From: Microvirga flavescens
Lineage (GTDB): Bacteria; Pseudomonadota; Alphaproteobacteria; Rhizobiales; Beijerinckiaceae
Assembly (NCBI RefSeq): GCF_003290125.1
Contig: NZ_QMKH01000004.1
Location: 1 to 64,000, forward strand
Length of the DNA: 64,000 bases
Direction: 5' to 3'
Part shown: positions 30,418 to 40,088 of the stretch, in pieces
Numbering within the stretch: the stretch's first letter is position 1
How the letters are laid out: the number at the start of each line of letters is the position of its first letter
Notes under the pieces: model-generated
The model's input: the letters and a program-made list of their open reading frames with translations, nothing else
Databases searched by the model: none
What the model was told of the DNA's origin: nothing
Position numbers and translations under genes: made by a program

Positions 30418-31854
30418 ATGAGCAATCAATACGACATCATCGTCATCGGCGGTGGTCCCGGCGGATACGTCGCTGCGATCCGCGCGGCGCAGCTCGGGTT
30501 CAAGACGGCAGTCGTCGAGCGCGAGCATCTCGGCGGCATCTGTCTCAACTGGGGCTGCATTCCGACGAAGGCGCTGCTGCGCTCGGCGGAAATCTACCAT
30601 TACATGGAGCACGCCAAGGATTACGGCCTCTCCGCTGAGAAGATCGGTTTCGATGCGGCGGCTATCGTGCAGCGCTCGCGCGGCGTGTCGGGCCGTCTCA
30701 ATGGCGGCGTCGGCATGCTGCTCAAGAAGAACAAGGTCGATGTGATCTGGGGCGAGGCGGCGATTACGAAGCCTGGCGAGGTCGTCGTCTCCAAGCCGAA
30801 GAAGGCGGCCATGCAGCCGCAGGCTCCCGCGCCGAAGGGCATTCTGGGCGAGGGGACCTATGGCGCGAAGCATATCATCGTCGCGACCGGTGCACGCCCC
30901 CGCGCGCTGCCGGGCATCGAGCCGGACGGCAAGCTGATCTGGACCTATTTCGAGGCGATGGTCCCGCAAGCCATGCCGAAATCGCTCCTCGTCATGGGCT
31001 CGGGTGCCATCGGCATCGAGTTCGCCTCGTTCTACCGCACCATGGGCGCGGAGGTGACGGTGGTCGAGGTGTTGCCGCAGATCCTGCCCGTGGAAGATGC
31101 GGAGATCGCAACGCTCGCCCGCAAGCGCTTCGAGAAGCAGGGCATCAAGGTTCTCACCGGTGCGAAGGTGACGAAGGTCGTCAAGAGCGCGAACTCGATT
31201 ACCGCCACCATCGATGACGGCAAGGGGACGCAGGAAATCACCGCCGAGCGCATGATTTCGGCGGTCGGCGTCGTCGGCAACATCGAAAATCTCGGCCTCG
31301 AGAAGCTCGGCGTGAAGATCGAGCGCGGCACCATCGTGACGGATGGCCTCGGGCGCACCAACGTTCCCGGCATATACGCCATTGGCGATGTGGCAGGCCC
31401 GCCGATGCTCGCGCACAAGGCCGAACACGAGGGCGTGATCTGCGTCGAGACCATCAAGGGCCTGCACACCCACGCGATGGAAAAGACCAAGATCCCCGGA
31501 TGCACCTATTGCAACCCGCAGATCGCCTCGGTCGGCCTCACGGAAGCGAAGGCGAAGGAAGCCGGCTACGACATCCGCGTCGGGCGCTTCCCCTTTGTCG
31601 GCAACGGCAAGGCCATCGCGCTCGGCGAGCCGGACGGCCTGGTGAAAACGATCTTCGACAAGAAGACCGGACAGTTGCTCGGCGCGCACATGATCGGCGC
31701 GGAAGTCACCGAGCTCATCCAGGGCTTCGTGATCGCGATGAACCTCGAGACGACGGAAGAGGAACTGATCCACGCCGTCTTCCCGCACCCGACGCTCTCC
31801 GAGACGATGCACAAGAGCGTACTGGATGCGTATGGGCGGGTGATTCACGTTTGA
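30418..31854 (+). CDS. lpdA: Dihydrolipoyl dehydrogenase (PDH E3)
   Basis: 478 residues from ATG 30418; the frame is open upstream, but the FAD motif starts right after this Met (YDIIVIGGGPGGYVAAIRAA). Seen: the redox disulfide GGICLNWGCIPTKALL (~42-57), the NAD-binding GSGAIGIEFASFY (~197-209), the second FAD motif YAIGDVAGPPMLAHKAEHEG and the C-terminal His-Glu in HAVFPHPTLSE. An insertion of ~25 residues (KPKKAAMQPQAPAPKG region) precedes the HIIVATGARPR strand. It reoxidises dihydrolipoamide for the operon's PDH complex. Confidence 0.97.
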   Translation: MSNQYDIIVIGGGPGGYVAAIRAAQLGFKTAVVEREHLGGICLNWGCIPTKALLRSAEIYHYMEHAKDYGLSAEKIGFDAAAIVQRSRGVSGRLNGGVGMLLKKNKVDVIWGEAAITKPGEVVVSKPKKAAMQPQAPAPKGILGEGTYGAKHIIVATGARPRALPGIEPDGKLIWTYFEAMVPQAMPKSLLVMGSGAIGIEFASFYRTMGAEVTVVEVLPQILPVEDAEIATLARKRFEKQGIKVLTGAKVTKVVKSANSITATIDDGKGTQEITAERMISAVGVVGNIENLGLEKLGVKIERGTIVTDGLGRTNVPGIYAIGDVAGPPMLAHKAEHEGVICVETIKGLHTHAMEKTKIPGCTYCNPQIASVGLTEAKAKEAGYDIRVGRFPFVGNGKAIALGEPDGLVKTIFDKKTGQLLGAHMIGAEVTELIQGFVIAMNLETTEEELIHAVFPHPTLSETMHKSVLDAYGRVIHV

Positions 31855-31906
31855 CCGCAGCCTGAAGGTGCCATTCCTGCCGGAGTGATGGCATCTTCCG
31901 CTTGCA

Positions 31907-32791
31907 TCAAAAGTGCCGCCGCATGAATGCGCCTGCGTTGGCAAGCGCATCTCGCCCCGGCTTGAGATGTGCGTTCCATAAGAGCCAGGCGTGGATCATG
32001 TGCGGCCAGATTTCGAGCGTCACAGCGACGTCCTGCGAGCCCGCCGCTTCCGCGAAGCGCGTCGCGTCGGAGAGCAGCGTCTCTGCTGACCCGACTTGTA
32101 TGAGAAGCGGCGGCAAACCGGTGAGATCGGCATAGAGCGGCGACACGCGCGGGTCTTTGCGGTCAATGCCTCGAGGAACATAAGCGGCCGCGAGTTCTTC
32201 GAGATAGCCTTCGTGTATGAGCGGGTCGACCGCATCCTTGGTGGCGAGGGTCGAACCTGACAAGGTTAGGTCTGTCCAGGGCGACATAAGCCAGCCGCAG
32301 GCGGGCAGGGGAGCCCTTTCATCGCGTAAGGAGGTCATCAGCGCCAGCGTGAGCCCGCCGCCCGCGCTGTCCCCACCCACGACGATGCGCTCAGCCGCGA
32401 TGCCCTGCGACAGCAGAAATCGCCACGCGGCCTTGGCGTCATCGAAGGCGGCAGGAAAAGGGTTTTCGGGAGCGAGACGATAAGCGACAGCAAGCGTGCG
32501 AATACCCGCTGCCCGCCCGGCCTCTGTGATCAGTCGACGATGGCTCAGAACGGAGCCCGAGCAATAGCCTCCGCCATGAAAGAACAGGAGCACCCGCGAG
32601 GCGTCGCTTCCCGGTGCGAGAGACCATTCCGCAGAGAAGCCATCAATCTGCACCGGCTCAAGGACGATGTCGCCTGCGACGGGCCAAACCGCGCCTACCT
32701 CCTCGATGCGCTGTCGCCGCTCGATCCACCCGACGGGCCGGGGCCTGGAGGTTAGAAGGGTGCGAATGGCATCGATCTCGCTCTGGCCCAT
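31907..32791 (-). CDS. Alpha/beta hydrolase of the hormone-sensitive lipase family
   Basis: 294 residues. Seen: the oxyanion-hole HGGGYCSGS (~72-80), the nucleophile elbow VGGDSAGGG (~140-148), the acid region DPRVSPLYADLTGLP (~213) and catalytic His in WPHMIHAWLLW (~270). Known: bacterial HSL (family IV) esterases hydrolyse short-chain esters; the true substrate is unknown. No signal peptide. It is convergent with lpd, the two stops 52 bases apart. Confidence 0.9.
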   Translation of the reverse strand: MGQSEIDAIRTLLTSRPRPVGWIERRQRIEEVGAVWPVAGDIVLEPVQIDGFSAEWSLAPGSDASRVLLFFHGGGYCSGSVLSHRRLITEAGRAAGIRTLAVAYRLAPENPFPAAFDDAKAAWRFLLSQGIAAERIVVGGDSAGGGLTLALMTSLRDERAPLPACGWLMSPWTDLTLSGSTLATKDAVDPLIHEGYLEELAAAYVPRGIDRKDPRVSPLYADLTGLPPLLIQVGSAETLLSDATRFAEAAGSQDVAVTLEIWPHMIHAWLLWNAHLKPGRDALANAGAFMRRHF

Positions 32792-32867
32792 CGTTTCGCC
32801 TTCTCATGAATGCCCGCGCGGAACAACGCGCGAGATATGAAAAGGGTCTGCGAGGGACGCCGAGCGA

Positions 32868-34490
32868 TTAACTCCGCAGGCCCGGCGCTTCCTGGCCTGT
32901 GCTCGCCACGTATTCCGTATAGCCGCCGCCGTACTGGTGGATGCCATCCGGCGTGAGTTCGAGAACCCGGTTGGACAATGCGCTCAGGAAGTGGCGGTCG
33001 TGCGAGACGAAAAGCATTGTGCCTTCATAGCGCGACAGCGCTTCGACCAGCATTTCCTTCGTCGCCATGTCCAGATGGTTGGTGGGCTCGTCGAGCACGA
33101 GGAAATTCGGCGGGTCATAGAGCATCTTGGCCATCACCAGCCGCGCTTTCTCTCCGCCCGAGAGCACGCGGCATTTCTTTTCCGCATCGTCGCCCGAGAA
33201 GCCGAAGCATCCGGCGAGCGCGCGCAGCGAGCCTTGGCCCGCCTGCGGGAACGAGTCTTCCAGCCACTGGAACACCGTGCGCTCCCCGTCCAGAACCTCC
33301 ATCGCGTGCTGGGCGAAGTAGCCCATCTTCACGCTGCTGCCGAGCGTCACCGTTCCCACGTCGGGCGATGCGGAACCCGTGACCAGCTTCAGCAGGGTCG
33401 ATTTTCCGGCACCGTTAACGCCCATGACGCACCAGCGTTCCTTGCGGCGCACCATGAAGTCCAGTCCCTCATAGATGCTCCGGCCGCCATAGCGCTTGTG
33501 GACGCCCTTCAGACTGACCACGTCGTCCCCCGAGCGGGGCGCGGGCTGAAACTCGAACGTCACGGTTTGCCGACGCCGAGGCGGCTCCACCCGGTCGATC
33601 TTTTCCAGCTTCTTGACGCGGCTCTGCACCTGCGCGGCGTGGGACGCGCGCGCCTTGAAGCGCTCGATGAACTTGATCTCCTTGGCGAGCATCGCCTGCT
33701 GCCGCTCGAACTGCGCCTGCTGCTGCTTCTCGTTCAGGGCGCGCTGCTGCTCGTAGAATTCGTAATCGCCGGAATAGGTCGTCAGCGTGCCGCCGTCGAT
33801 CTCGACGATCTTGTTGACGATGCGGTTCATGAACGCGCGGTCGTGCGAGGTCATGAGCAATGCACCGTCATAACCCTTCAAGAATCCTTCCAGCCAGATG
33901 AGGCTTTCGAGATCGAGATGGTTGCTCGGCTCGTCGAGCAGCATCACGTCGGGGCGCATGAGGAGGATGCGGGCAAGCGCGACGCGCATCTTCCAGCCGC
34001 CGGACAAAGCGCCCACGTCGCCGTCCATCATCTCCTGGGAAAAGCCTAACCCCGCGAGAACCTCCCGCGCGCGGCCCTCGAGGGAGTAGCCGTCGAGTTC
34101 CTCATAGCGCGCCTGCACCTCGCCGTAGCGCTCGACGATCCGGTCGAGATCGTCCATCCGCTCCGGATCGACCATCGCGGCTTCAAGTTCCCGCAACTCG
34201 GCCGCGACCTCGCTTACGGGGCCGGCCCCGTCCATCACCTCGGACACGGCGCTCCGGCCCGCCATTTCGCCGACATCCTGGCTGAAATAGCCGATCGTGA
34301 CGCCGCGATCGACGGACACCTGGCCCTCGTCCGGTTCCTCTTCCTTGTTGATCATCCGGAAGAGGGTTGTCTTGCCCGCACCGTTGGGGCCGACCAGACC
34401 GATCTTCTCTTCCTTCTGAAGGGTCGCGGACGCCTCGATGAAGAGGATCCGGTGGCTGTTCTGCTTAGTAACGTTCTCGACGCGAATCAT
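32868..34490 (-). CDS. ABC-F family ATPase
   Basis: 540 residues with two ABC domains in one chain and no membrane part. Seen: Walker A GPNGAGKTT (~34) and GVNGAGKST (~360), signatures LSGGWKMRVALARIL (~155) and LSGGEKARLVMAKML, Walker B MLLDEPSNHLD and LVLDEPTNHLD, and between them the P-site linker helical region (~240-300, rich in QQ and K, including RALNEKQQQAQFERQQ). Known: ABC-F proteins act on ribosomes (translation factors such as EttA/Uup/YbiT, some in antibiotic protection). The subfamily cannot be set by eye, and no C-terminal coiled-coil DNA-binding domain of the Uup type is seen. Confidence 0.93.
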   Translation of the reverse strand: MIRVENVTKQNSHRILFIEASATLQKEEKIGLVGPNGAGKTTLFRMINKEEEPDEGQVSVDRGVTIGYFSQDVGEMAGRSAVSEVMDGAGPVSEVAAELRELEAAMVDPERMDDLDRIVERYGEVQARYEELDGYSLEGRAREVLAGLGFSQEMMDGDVGALSGGWKMRVALARILLMRPDVMLLDEPSNHLDLESLIWLEGFLKGYDGALLMTSHDRAFMNRIVNKIVEIDGGTLTTYSGDYEFYEQQRALNEKQQQAQFERQQAMLAKEIKFIERFKARASHAAQVQSRVKKLEKIDRVEPPRRRQTVTFEFQPAPRSGDDVVSLKGVHKRYGGRSIYEGLDFMVRRKERWCVMGVNGAGKSTLLKLVTGSASPDVGTVTLGSSVKMGYFAQHAMEVLDGERTVFQWLEDSFPQAGQGSLRALAGCFGFSGDDAEKKCRVLSGGEKARLVMAKMLYDPPNFLVLDEPTNHLDMATKEMLVEALSRYEGTMLFVSHDRHFLSALSNRVLELTPDGIHQYGGGYTEYVASTGQEAPGLRS

Positions 34491-34877
34491 GGGTCCCGAG
34501 CCTGAAGAAGGGCGGCCTTATGGCATGGCCCGCGTTCAGCGACGAGTGCGTCCCAATCATACGGTGTCATAGCTGTGCGCGCGCCAAGCTGCGGCGGAAG
34601 CGGAACCCATAACCACCGAAGGCACCAGACACGTCATCCAAAGCGGGGTGATTTGGCGTATTTGAAATTAAAAAATCTAATGACTACATATGATTATGGG
34701 CGATAGCTTTCAAATTTGTTGAGTTCCATTTGCGAAACTCCCGATTGTGGTGACGAGGCGAATGGGTGCTGCGGCGGCAGGAACTGCCTCCTTTGTACGC
34801 GAGCGCCTTCTCATGGAATGGCGCAACAAAAGAGGGGGCGTGGCCGTTCATTCTTCGGACGACGAAGGAGAGGCGTG
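34491..34877. other. Non-coding gap with an AT-rich stretch
   Basis: 387 bases between the divergent ABC-F and GlsB-like genes. Around 34655-34735 the DNA is strikingly AT-rich (e.g. GAAATTAAAAAATCTAATGA) compared with the flanks, typical of promoter or protein-binding DNA. No intact open frame with start signals was recognised. The open frame running into the GlsB gene from 34716 lacks a good ribosome binding site. Confidence 0.5.
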
Positions 34878-35138
34878 ATGGAAGGTGTCGGGTTCTTCAT
34901 GATGCTGGTGATCGGCGTCATCGCCGGTTGGGTCGCTGAGCGGTTCACGAAATCGAGCCACGGGCTTTTGACCAACATGCTGCTCGGCATCGTGGGGGCG
35001 TTCGTCGGCGGGTTTCTGGCCAATCTGGCGGGCATCGAGGTCAGCGGGTTCTGGAGCGTGCTGATCGCGGCGATCTTCGGCGCGACGGTGCTGATCGTCG
35101 TCTATCGGGCGATCACCGGGCGCAGGCCGTCCTACTAG
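34878..35138 (+). CDS. GlsB/YeaQ/YmgE family membrane protein
   Basis: 86 residues from ATG 34878, preceded by GAAGGAGAGG. Seen: three hydrophobic helices (~4-20 GFFMMLVIGVIAGWVAE, ~27-48 GLLTNMLLGIVGAFVGGFLA, ~58-78 FWSVLIAAIFGATVLIVVY) with the family's glycine-zipper pattern GIVGAFVGG. Known: transglycosylase-associated small proteins linked to stress responses in Gram-positives; the function in proteobacteria is unclear. Confidence 0.88.
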   Translation: MEGVGFFMMLVIGVIAGWVAERFTKSSHGLLTNMLLGIVGAFVGGFLANLAGIEVSGFWSVLIAAIFGATVLIVVYRAITGRRPSY

Positions 35139-35261
35139 GGCCGCATCCGCCCATTCGCAGGATGAGGACCGGCCATGCCGCAGGCGATTTCGCCATTTGC
35201 ACCCGCGCGCCGAAACCCTTAAGTCACGGGTTGAGCATTTCGCAACAATGGGCACGCTTCC

Positions 35262-36224
35262 ATGGCCGTCGTTCTCGATCTTCTGAACAGGGACAACCGC
35301 CCCCGCCACCCGGAAAAGGCGCACCGGCCGGATCAGCCTGTCCAGCAGCGCAAGCCGGACTGGATCCGCGTGAAGGCGCCCGGCTCGCCCAAATGGGCCG
35401 AGACGAACCGCATCGTGCGCGAGAACAAGCTCGTCACGGTTTGTGAGGAGGCGGGCTGCCCCAACATCGGCGAATGCTGGGAGAAGAAGCACGCCACCTT
35501 CATGATCATGGGCGACACCTGCACGCGAGCCTGCGCCTTCTGCAACGTGAAGACCGGCATGCCGCAGGCGCTCGACCCGCATGAGCCGGAAAGCGTGGCG
35601 AAGGCCGTCGAGAAGCTCGGCCTGGAGCATGTGGTCATCACCTCGGTCGACCGGGACGATCTCGACGACGGCGGCGCGCAGCATTTCGCGGATGTCATCA
35701 ACGCCATCCGCGCCCGCTCGCCCAAGACCACGGTGGAAATTCTTACTCCTGATTTCCTGCGCAAGCCCGGCGCGCTCGAAATCGTCGTCGCGGCGCGGCC
35801 CGACGTGTTCAACCACAATCTCGAAACTGTGCCGTCCAAATACCTCAAGGTCCGCCCCGGCGCGCGCTATTTCCACTCCATCCGCCTGCTGCAGCGCGTG
35901 AAGGAGCTCGATCCGACCATCTTCACCAAGTCCGGCATCATGGTCGGCCTCGGCGAGGAGCGTAACGAGGTGCTCCAGCTCATGGACGACCTGCGCTCGG
36001 CGGAGGTGGATTTCATGACCATCGGTCAGTATCTCCAACCCACCAAGAAGCACCACCCGGTGATCCGCTTCGTAGAGCCGGCCGAATTCAAGGCCTACGA
36101 GACCACCGCTTACGCCAAAGGCTTCCTGCTGGTGTCCTCGACGCCGCTGACGCGCTCCTCGCACCACGCGGGGGACGATTTCGCGAAACTGAAGGCGGCG
36201 CGCCTCGAAAGGCTCGGAGCCTGA
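35262..36224 (+). CDS. lipA: Lipoyl synthase
   Basis: 320 residues. A radical-SAM enzyme that inserts two sulfurs into octanoyl-lysine on lipoyl domains, such as those of PdhB and PdhC here. Seen: auxiliary-cluster Cys motif [12 protein letters not shown] (~61-72), the radical-SAM CxxxCxxC in [11 protein letters not shown] (~86-96) and the C-terminal [10 protein letters not shown] (auxiliary cluster Ser). It lies near lpd, as expected. Confidence 0.97.
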   Translation: MAVVLDLLNRDNRPRHPEKAHRPDQPVQQRKPDWIRVKAPGSPKWAETNRIVRENKLVTVCEEAGCPNIGECWEKKHATFMIMGDTCTRACAFCNVKTGMPQALDPHEPESVAKAVEKLGLEHVVITSVDRDDLDDGGAQHFADVINAIRARSPKTTVEILTPDFLRKPGALEIVVAARPDVFNHNLETVPSKYLKVRPGARYFHSIRLLQRVKELDPTIFTKSGIMVGLGEERNEVLQLMDDLRSAEVDFMTIGQYLQPTKKHHPVIRFVEPAEFKAYETTAYAKGFLLVSSTPLTRSSHHAGDDFAKLKAARLERLGA

Positions 36225-36231
36225 TTAAGCG

Positions 36232-36765
36232 ATGCAGCGCATCCTGGTCATCGGCTCGCCCGGAGCCGGCAAGACGACACTCGCCCGCCTCATGGCGGAG
36301 CGTCTCGGCCTGCCGCTGATCCATCTCGACCGGGAATATTGGCGGCCGGGCTGGGTGAAGCCCGACGCCGATGAATGGGACGCGCAAGCCGCCGAACTCG
36401 CTGCCAAACCCGCCTGGATCATGGACGGCGAGTATCCGGACGCGGCAGGTATTCAGGTCGCCCGCGCCACCTCTATCGTGATGCTGGACATGCCTCGAGG
36501 GCTGTGCCTTGCCCGCGCGGTGCGGCGCGTCCTCGTGAACTACCGCAAAGAGCGCGCGGATCTCGGCGAGGGATGCCCAGAATATTTCAACCGGGATTAC
36601 TGGACTTTCGCCCGTTTCATCTGGACCTATCCGGAAAAAGTGCGCCCGAAGATGCTGGCGGTCCTGCGCGCCTTGCGGCCAGATCAGGCCGGTTTCCTGC
36701 TTTCATCGCAGGCTGAGGTTCTGGCCTTCGAGGCTGGGCTCCCGGCATTGTTGAAAGCCGCCTGA
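36232..36765 (+). CDS. P-loop NTPase/kinase-like protein (topology-modulation family)
   Basis: 177 residues. Seen: Walker A GSPGAGKTT (~8-16), a lid-like region with HLDREYWRPGW (~31-41), a catalytic-type D in WIMDGEYP (~62), an MLDMPRGLCLARAVRRVL segment and YRKERADL. It resembles the adenylate kinase-like 'DNA topology modulation' (FlaR-like) group; the actual substrate is unknown. It is 7 bases after lipA and 3 before the coenzyme Q-binding gene, so in one transcription unit. Confidence 0.8.
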   Translation: MQRILVIGSPGAGKTTLARLMAERLGLPLIHLDREYWRPGWVKPDADEWDAQAAELAAKPAWIMDGEYPDAAGIQVARATSIVMLDMPRGLCLARAVRRVLVNYRKERADLGEGCPEYFNRDYWTFARFIWTYPEKVRPKMLAVLRALRPDQAGFLLSSQAEVLAFEAGLPALLKAA

Positions 36766-36768
36766 GCC

Positions 36769-37251
36769 ATGCCGTCGTTCCGCAGCATCCAGCCGGTGGC
36801 GCATACGCCGCTCCAGATGTTCGAGCTGGTGGCGGACGTGGAGCGCTATCCGGAATTCCTGCCGCTGTGCGAGTCGCTGCGCATCGTCCGCAAGACCCAG
36901 AGCGGGGAGGGCATCGAGACCCTCGTGGCGCGGATGGGGGTTGGCTACAAGGCGATCAAGGAAGTCTTCACCACCCGCGTCACCCTCGACCGTCCGCGTT
37001 TGCGCATTCAGGTCGAATACGTGGACGGGCCGTTCAAGTATCTTGAAAACCGCTGGGGCTTTCAGCCGACGGACACCGGCTGCGATATCGAGTTCTACAT
37101 TTCCTACGAGTTCAAGAGCTTCGCTCTTGGCATGCTCATGGGAGCCATGTTCGACAAGGCCTTCCACAAATTCTCAGAAGCGTTCGAAAAGCGTGCCGGG
37201 GTCGTCTACGGCAAGCCGTCCCTGACGAGCCCCGATCAGACCGGGGTCTAA
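36769..37251 (+). CDS. Coq10/RatA-type coenzyme Q-binding START-like protein
   Basis: 160 residues. Seen: the family's N-terminal pattern VAHTPLQMFELVADVERYPEFLP, the RMGVGYKAIKEVFTTRV strand region and a C-terminal helix AMFDKAFHKFSEAFEKRA (helix-grip fold). Known: bacterial homologues bind ubiquinone; the E. coli relative RatA was described as a toxin. Placed after lipA in many alphaproteobacteria. Its stop overlaps the convergent pncC by 4 bases. Confidence 0.9.
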   Translation: MPSFRSIQPVAHTPLQMFELVADVERYPEFLPLCESLRIVRKTQSGEGIETLVARMGVGYKAIKEVFTTRVTLDRPRLRIQVEYVDGPFKYLENRWGFQPTDTGCDIEFYISYEFKSFALGMLMGAMFDKAFHKFSEAFEKRAGVVYGKPSLTSPDQTGV

Positions 37252-37742
37252 TCGGCGAGGGCTTTTTCCAGAAGTCCGAGAGCGTCCTCGACGGCGGAGC
37301 GCCTCACGGCTTCCCGGCCAAGATCGCCGTATCGGCGCTCCAGCGCGAAGGTCGGGCGGCCCTTCACGCTCAAGGCGAAATGCACCAGCCCGACGGGCTT
37401 TGCCGCCGTGCCGCCGCCGGGGCCGGCAATGCCCGTGATGCCAACCGCCACATCGGCGCGCGAATGGACCAGCGCCCCTTCCGACATGGCGCGCGCGACC
37501 GGCTCACTCACTGCTCCATGAGCGGCAATCAGTTCCGCAGGAACTCCGATCAGTTCGCTCTTCGCCTCGTTCGAATAGGTCACGAACCCGCGCTCCACCA
37601 CGGCGGAAGAACCGGCGATGTCGGTCAGAAGGGCAATCACATGGCCGCCCGTGCAGGACTCAGCGGTGGCGATTTTCCATCTCCGGGCCCCATAGGCCTT
37701 GAGCAGATCGGCGGCGCGGGCTTGCAGGACAGGGGTGGTCAT
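37248..37742 (-). CDS. CinA-family nicotinamide-nucleotide amidase (PncC)
   Basis: 164 residues, only the C-terminal amidase domain of CinA. Seen: the catalytic region [20 protein letters not shown] (~26-45), [15 protein letters not shown] and a [20 protein letters not shown] motif. It deamidates NMN to nicotinate mononucleotide. Its ATG overlaps the ispDF stop (ATGA), so it is translated after it. Confidence 0.92.
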   Translation of the reverse strand: MTTPVLQARAADLLKAYGARRWKIATAESCTGGHVIALLTDIAGSSAVVERGFVTYSNEAKSELIGVPAELIAAHGAVSEPVARAMSEGALVHSRADVAVGITGIAGPGGGTAAKPVGLVHFALSVKGRPTFALERRYGDLGREAVRRSAVEDALGLLEKALAD

Positions 37743-38938
37743 GGAGCGCTCTCCTTCGGCAGGCGTATCGTCGCCGCCGCCTGGGCCGCGATACCTTCCC
37801 CGCGGCCGGTAAAGCCGAGCTTCTCGGTCGTTGTTGCTTTGAGCGAGACGCTGTCGATTCCAATCCCGGCGATCTCGGCGATCCGCCGGCGCATGGCCTC
37901 GCGGTGCGGCCCTAGGCGGGGCGCTTCACAGAGCAGGGTCGCGTCCAGATGATCGACGATGCCGCCCCGGCGGCGCACCCGGGTAACAGCGTCGGCCAGG
38001 AATCGATCTGACGAGGCCCCTTTCCATTGCGGATCGCTCGGCGGGAAATGCACGCCGATGTCGCCGTCGGCCAGCGCGCCGAGAATGGCGTCGGTCAAGG
38101 CATGAAGGATCACATCGCCATCGGAGTGGGCGACGACGCCCCGGCTGTGCGGAACCTTGATGCCGCCGAGCCAGACATGGTCTCCCTCGCCGAAAATATG
38201 GACGTCGAAGCCCGTGCCGAGCTTTGTCAGATAAGTCATGGGCTCGCCCTTCAGTCGCCTTTCGGCTTCAGCGAAATCATTGGAACTCGTGAGCTTCACG
38301 TTGAGAGAATCCCCTTCGAAGACGTGGACGGGGTACCCGGCCCATTCCATGAGACCGCCGTCATCCGTGAAGGTCAGCGCATCGCTCTCCAGGGCCTTGC
38401 GATGGGCATCGAGCAGGGGCGCAAATTGAAAGGCTTGGGGTGTCTGGATAGCCCTGAGGCTAGCGCGGTCCGGCGTCGCGACGACTTCTTCCTCGGCTCC
38501 AACAACCTTGATCGTATCCGTAACGGCGACCCCTGGGACCGCCGCTCCAAATTTTGCTGCCGCCTCGATAGCCCTGTCGATCAGCGCCGCATCCGCGAAA
38601 GGCCGGGCCGCATCGTGGACCAGTACGATGGTGGCATTGAGAGAAGGCAGCGCCTCCAGGCCATTCCGGACTGATTGTTGCCGCGTTTCGCCTCCGGCGA
38701 CAGGTTGCGCCAGTTTTCCGGCAATCTCATGCGGGATCATTCGGACGGTGTCATCGTATAGACGTTTATCGGCGGGACTAATCACCACGACGACACGGTC
38801 GATTCCGGGATGGGCCAAGAAGGCGGTCAGTGTTCTTTCCAGAACGGTCCGGCCGGCGAGGGGCCGATATTGCTTCGGCAGCCCTTCTCCGGCCCGAACT
38901 CCACGTCCCGCCGCAACAATGAGAGCGATAACAGTCAT
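37739..38938 (-). CDS. ispDF: Bifunctional IspD-IspF of the MEP isoprenoid pathway
   Basis: 399 residues. The IspD part (~1-225) has [34 protein letters not shown] and QTPQAFQF: it makes CDP-methylerythritol. The IspF part (~237-395) has [19 protein letters not shown] (metal-binding Asp/His), [17 protein letters not shown] and the C-terminal [18 protein letters not shown]: it makes methylerythritol cyclodiphosphate. Fusion is common in alphaproteobacteria and Campylobacterota. It is divergent from dusB. Confidence 0.97.
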   Translation of the reverse strand: MTVIALIVAAGRGVRAGEGLPKQYRPLAGRTVLERTLTAFLAHPGIDRVVVVISPADKRLYDDTVRMIPHEIAGKLAQPVAGGETRQQSVRNGLEALPSLNATIVLVHDAARPFADAALIDRAIEAAAKFGAAVPGVAVTDTIKVVGAEEEVVATPDRASLRAIQTPQAFQFAPLLDAHRKALESDALTFTDDGGLMEWAGYPVHVFEGDSLNVKLTSSNDFAEAERRLKGEPMTYLTKLGTGFDVHIFGEGDHVWLGGIKVPHSRGVVAHSDGDVILHALTDAILGALADGDIGVHFPPSDPQWKGASSDRFLADAVTRVRRRGGIVDHLDATLLCEAPRLGPHREAMRRRIAEIAGIGIDSVSLKATTTEKLGFTGRGEGIAAQAAATIRLPKESAP

Positions 38939-39071
38939 GAGAAAGCAGCCCCGGCGACTGGCGCTGTCCTACGCGCCCCGCTCGGCTAAAGCAAACCCCC
39001 GTATCTTTGCGGCGTGAAAACGCACTTCGAGGGGTTGCGCAGTCAGTGGATTTGGTTATTCAGTAGGCAGA

Positions 39072-40088
39072 ATGAAATTTGATCAAAAAATAGGCGATGG
39101 GTTTCAGGTCGGGCCGGTTCAAATCGGCACGAACGCTGTTCTTGCACCTCTCTCCGGCGTAACCGATGTCGTGTTTCGGCGGATCGCCAAGCGCCTTGGG
39201 GCAGGCCTCGTGGTTTCCGAGATGGTCGCCTCGGACGAACTGGTCCAGGGTTCATCGGAAGCTGTCTTGAGGGCTGAGGGAGCCGGGATCGAGCCTCATG
39301 TCGTGCAGCTTGCCGGCTGTGATCCGCGCTGGATGTCGGAAGCGGTGAAGGTCGCCGAGGGGGCGGGCGCGCGCATCATCGACATCAACATGGGCTGCCC
39401 GGCAAAGCGCGTGATCGGCGGCTATGCCGGTTCCGCGCTCATGCGCGATCTCGACCACGCTTGCCGCCTGATCGAGGCCAGCGTTCTCGCGGCGACAGTC
39501 CCTGTAACCGTCAAGATGCGTCTCGGCTGGGATCATCAAAGCCTGAACGCGCCGGAGCTGGTCCGGCGAGCGGAAGATCTCGGCGTCAGCGCCGTGACAG
39601 TTCATGGGCGGACGCGGCAGCAATTCTACAAGGGGCAGGCTGACTGGGGGGCGATTTCGCCGGTGGTCGAAGCCGTGCGGATTCCCGTGATCGCCAACGG
39701 TGATATCGGATCCGTCGAAGAGGCGCGCCGCTGCCTCTCGGCATCCGGCGCATCCGCCGTCATGATCGGCCGGGCCGCCGTCGGACGTCCGTGGCTGGTC
39801 GGGCAGATCGGTGCGGCGTTGCACGGGCGTTTCCTGCCGGACCCGGAACCCACCGTCATGGCGGAGATCGCAATCGAGCACTACGAGGGCTTGCTGTCCC
39901 TCTATGGGCGCGAGGTCGGCATCCGGCACGCCCGCAAGCATTTGGCGGGCTATGCGGAGGTCGCAGCCGCTTCCGGTTTCGATGGCGATCCGGCCCAGCG
40001 GCTCGCTCTCGTGACGTCCGAAATGCCGGAGCAAGTGATCGCCTTGTTGCGCGAGGTGTATTCGCGACCCAACCGGAAGGCCGCGTGA
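39072..40088 (+). CDS. dusB: tRNA-dihydrouridine synthase DusB (NifR3)
   Basis: 338 residues, FMN-dependent. Seen: [20 protein letters not shown] (FMN site), SEMVAS, the catalytic Cys in [19 protein letters not shown] (~105), [22 protein letters not shown] and NGDIGS. It reduces uridines in the tRNA D-loop. Historically called NifR3, it lies directly before ntrBC; the stop overlaps the ntrB start (ATGA-type). Confidence 0.96.
   Translation: MKFDQKIGDGFQVGPVQIGTNAVLAPLSGVTDVVFRRIAKRLGAGLVVSEMVASDELVQGSSEAVLRAEGAGIEPHVVQLAGCDPRWMSEAVKVAEGAGARIIDINMGCPAKRVIGGYAGSALMRDLDHACRLIEASVLAATVPVTVKMRLGWDHQSLNAPELVRRAEDLGVSAVTVHGRTRQQFYKGQADWGAISPVVEAVRIPVIANGDIGSVEEARRCLSASGASAVMIGRAAVGRPWLVGQIGAALHGRFLPDPEPTVMAEIAIEHYEGLLSLYGREVGIRHARKHLAGYAEVAAASGFDGDPAQRLALVTSEMPEQVIALLREVYSRPNRKAA

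Noticed and set aside
34776..34810. EcfG-type general stress promoter (GGAAC) before the GlsB-like gene
   Set aside because: GGAAC occurs, but no GTT box follows at 16-17 bases.
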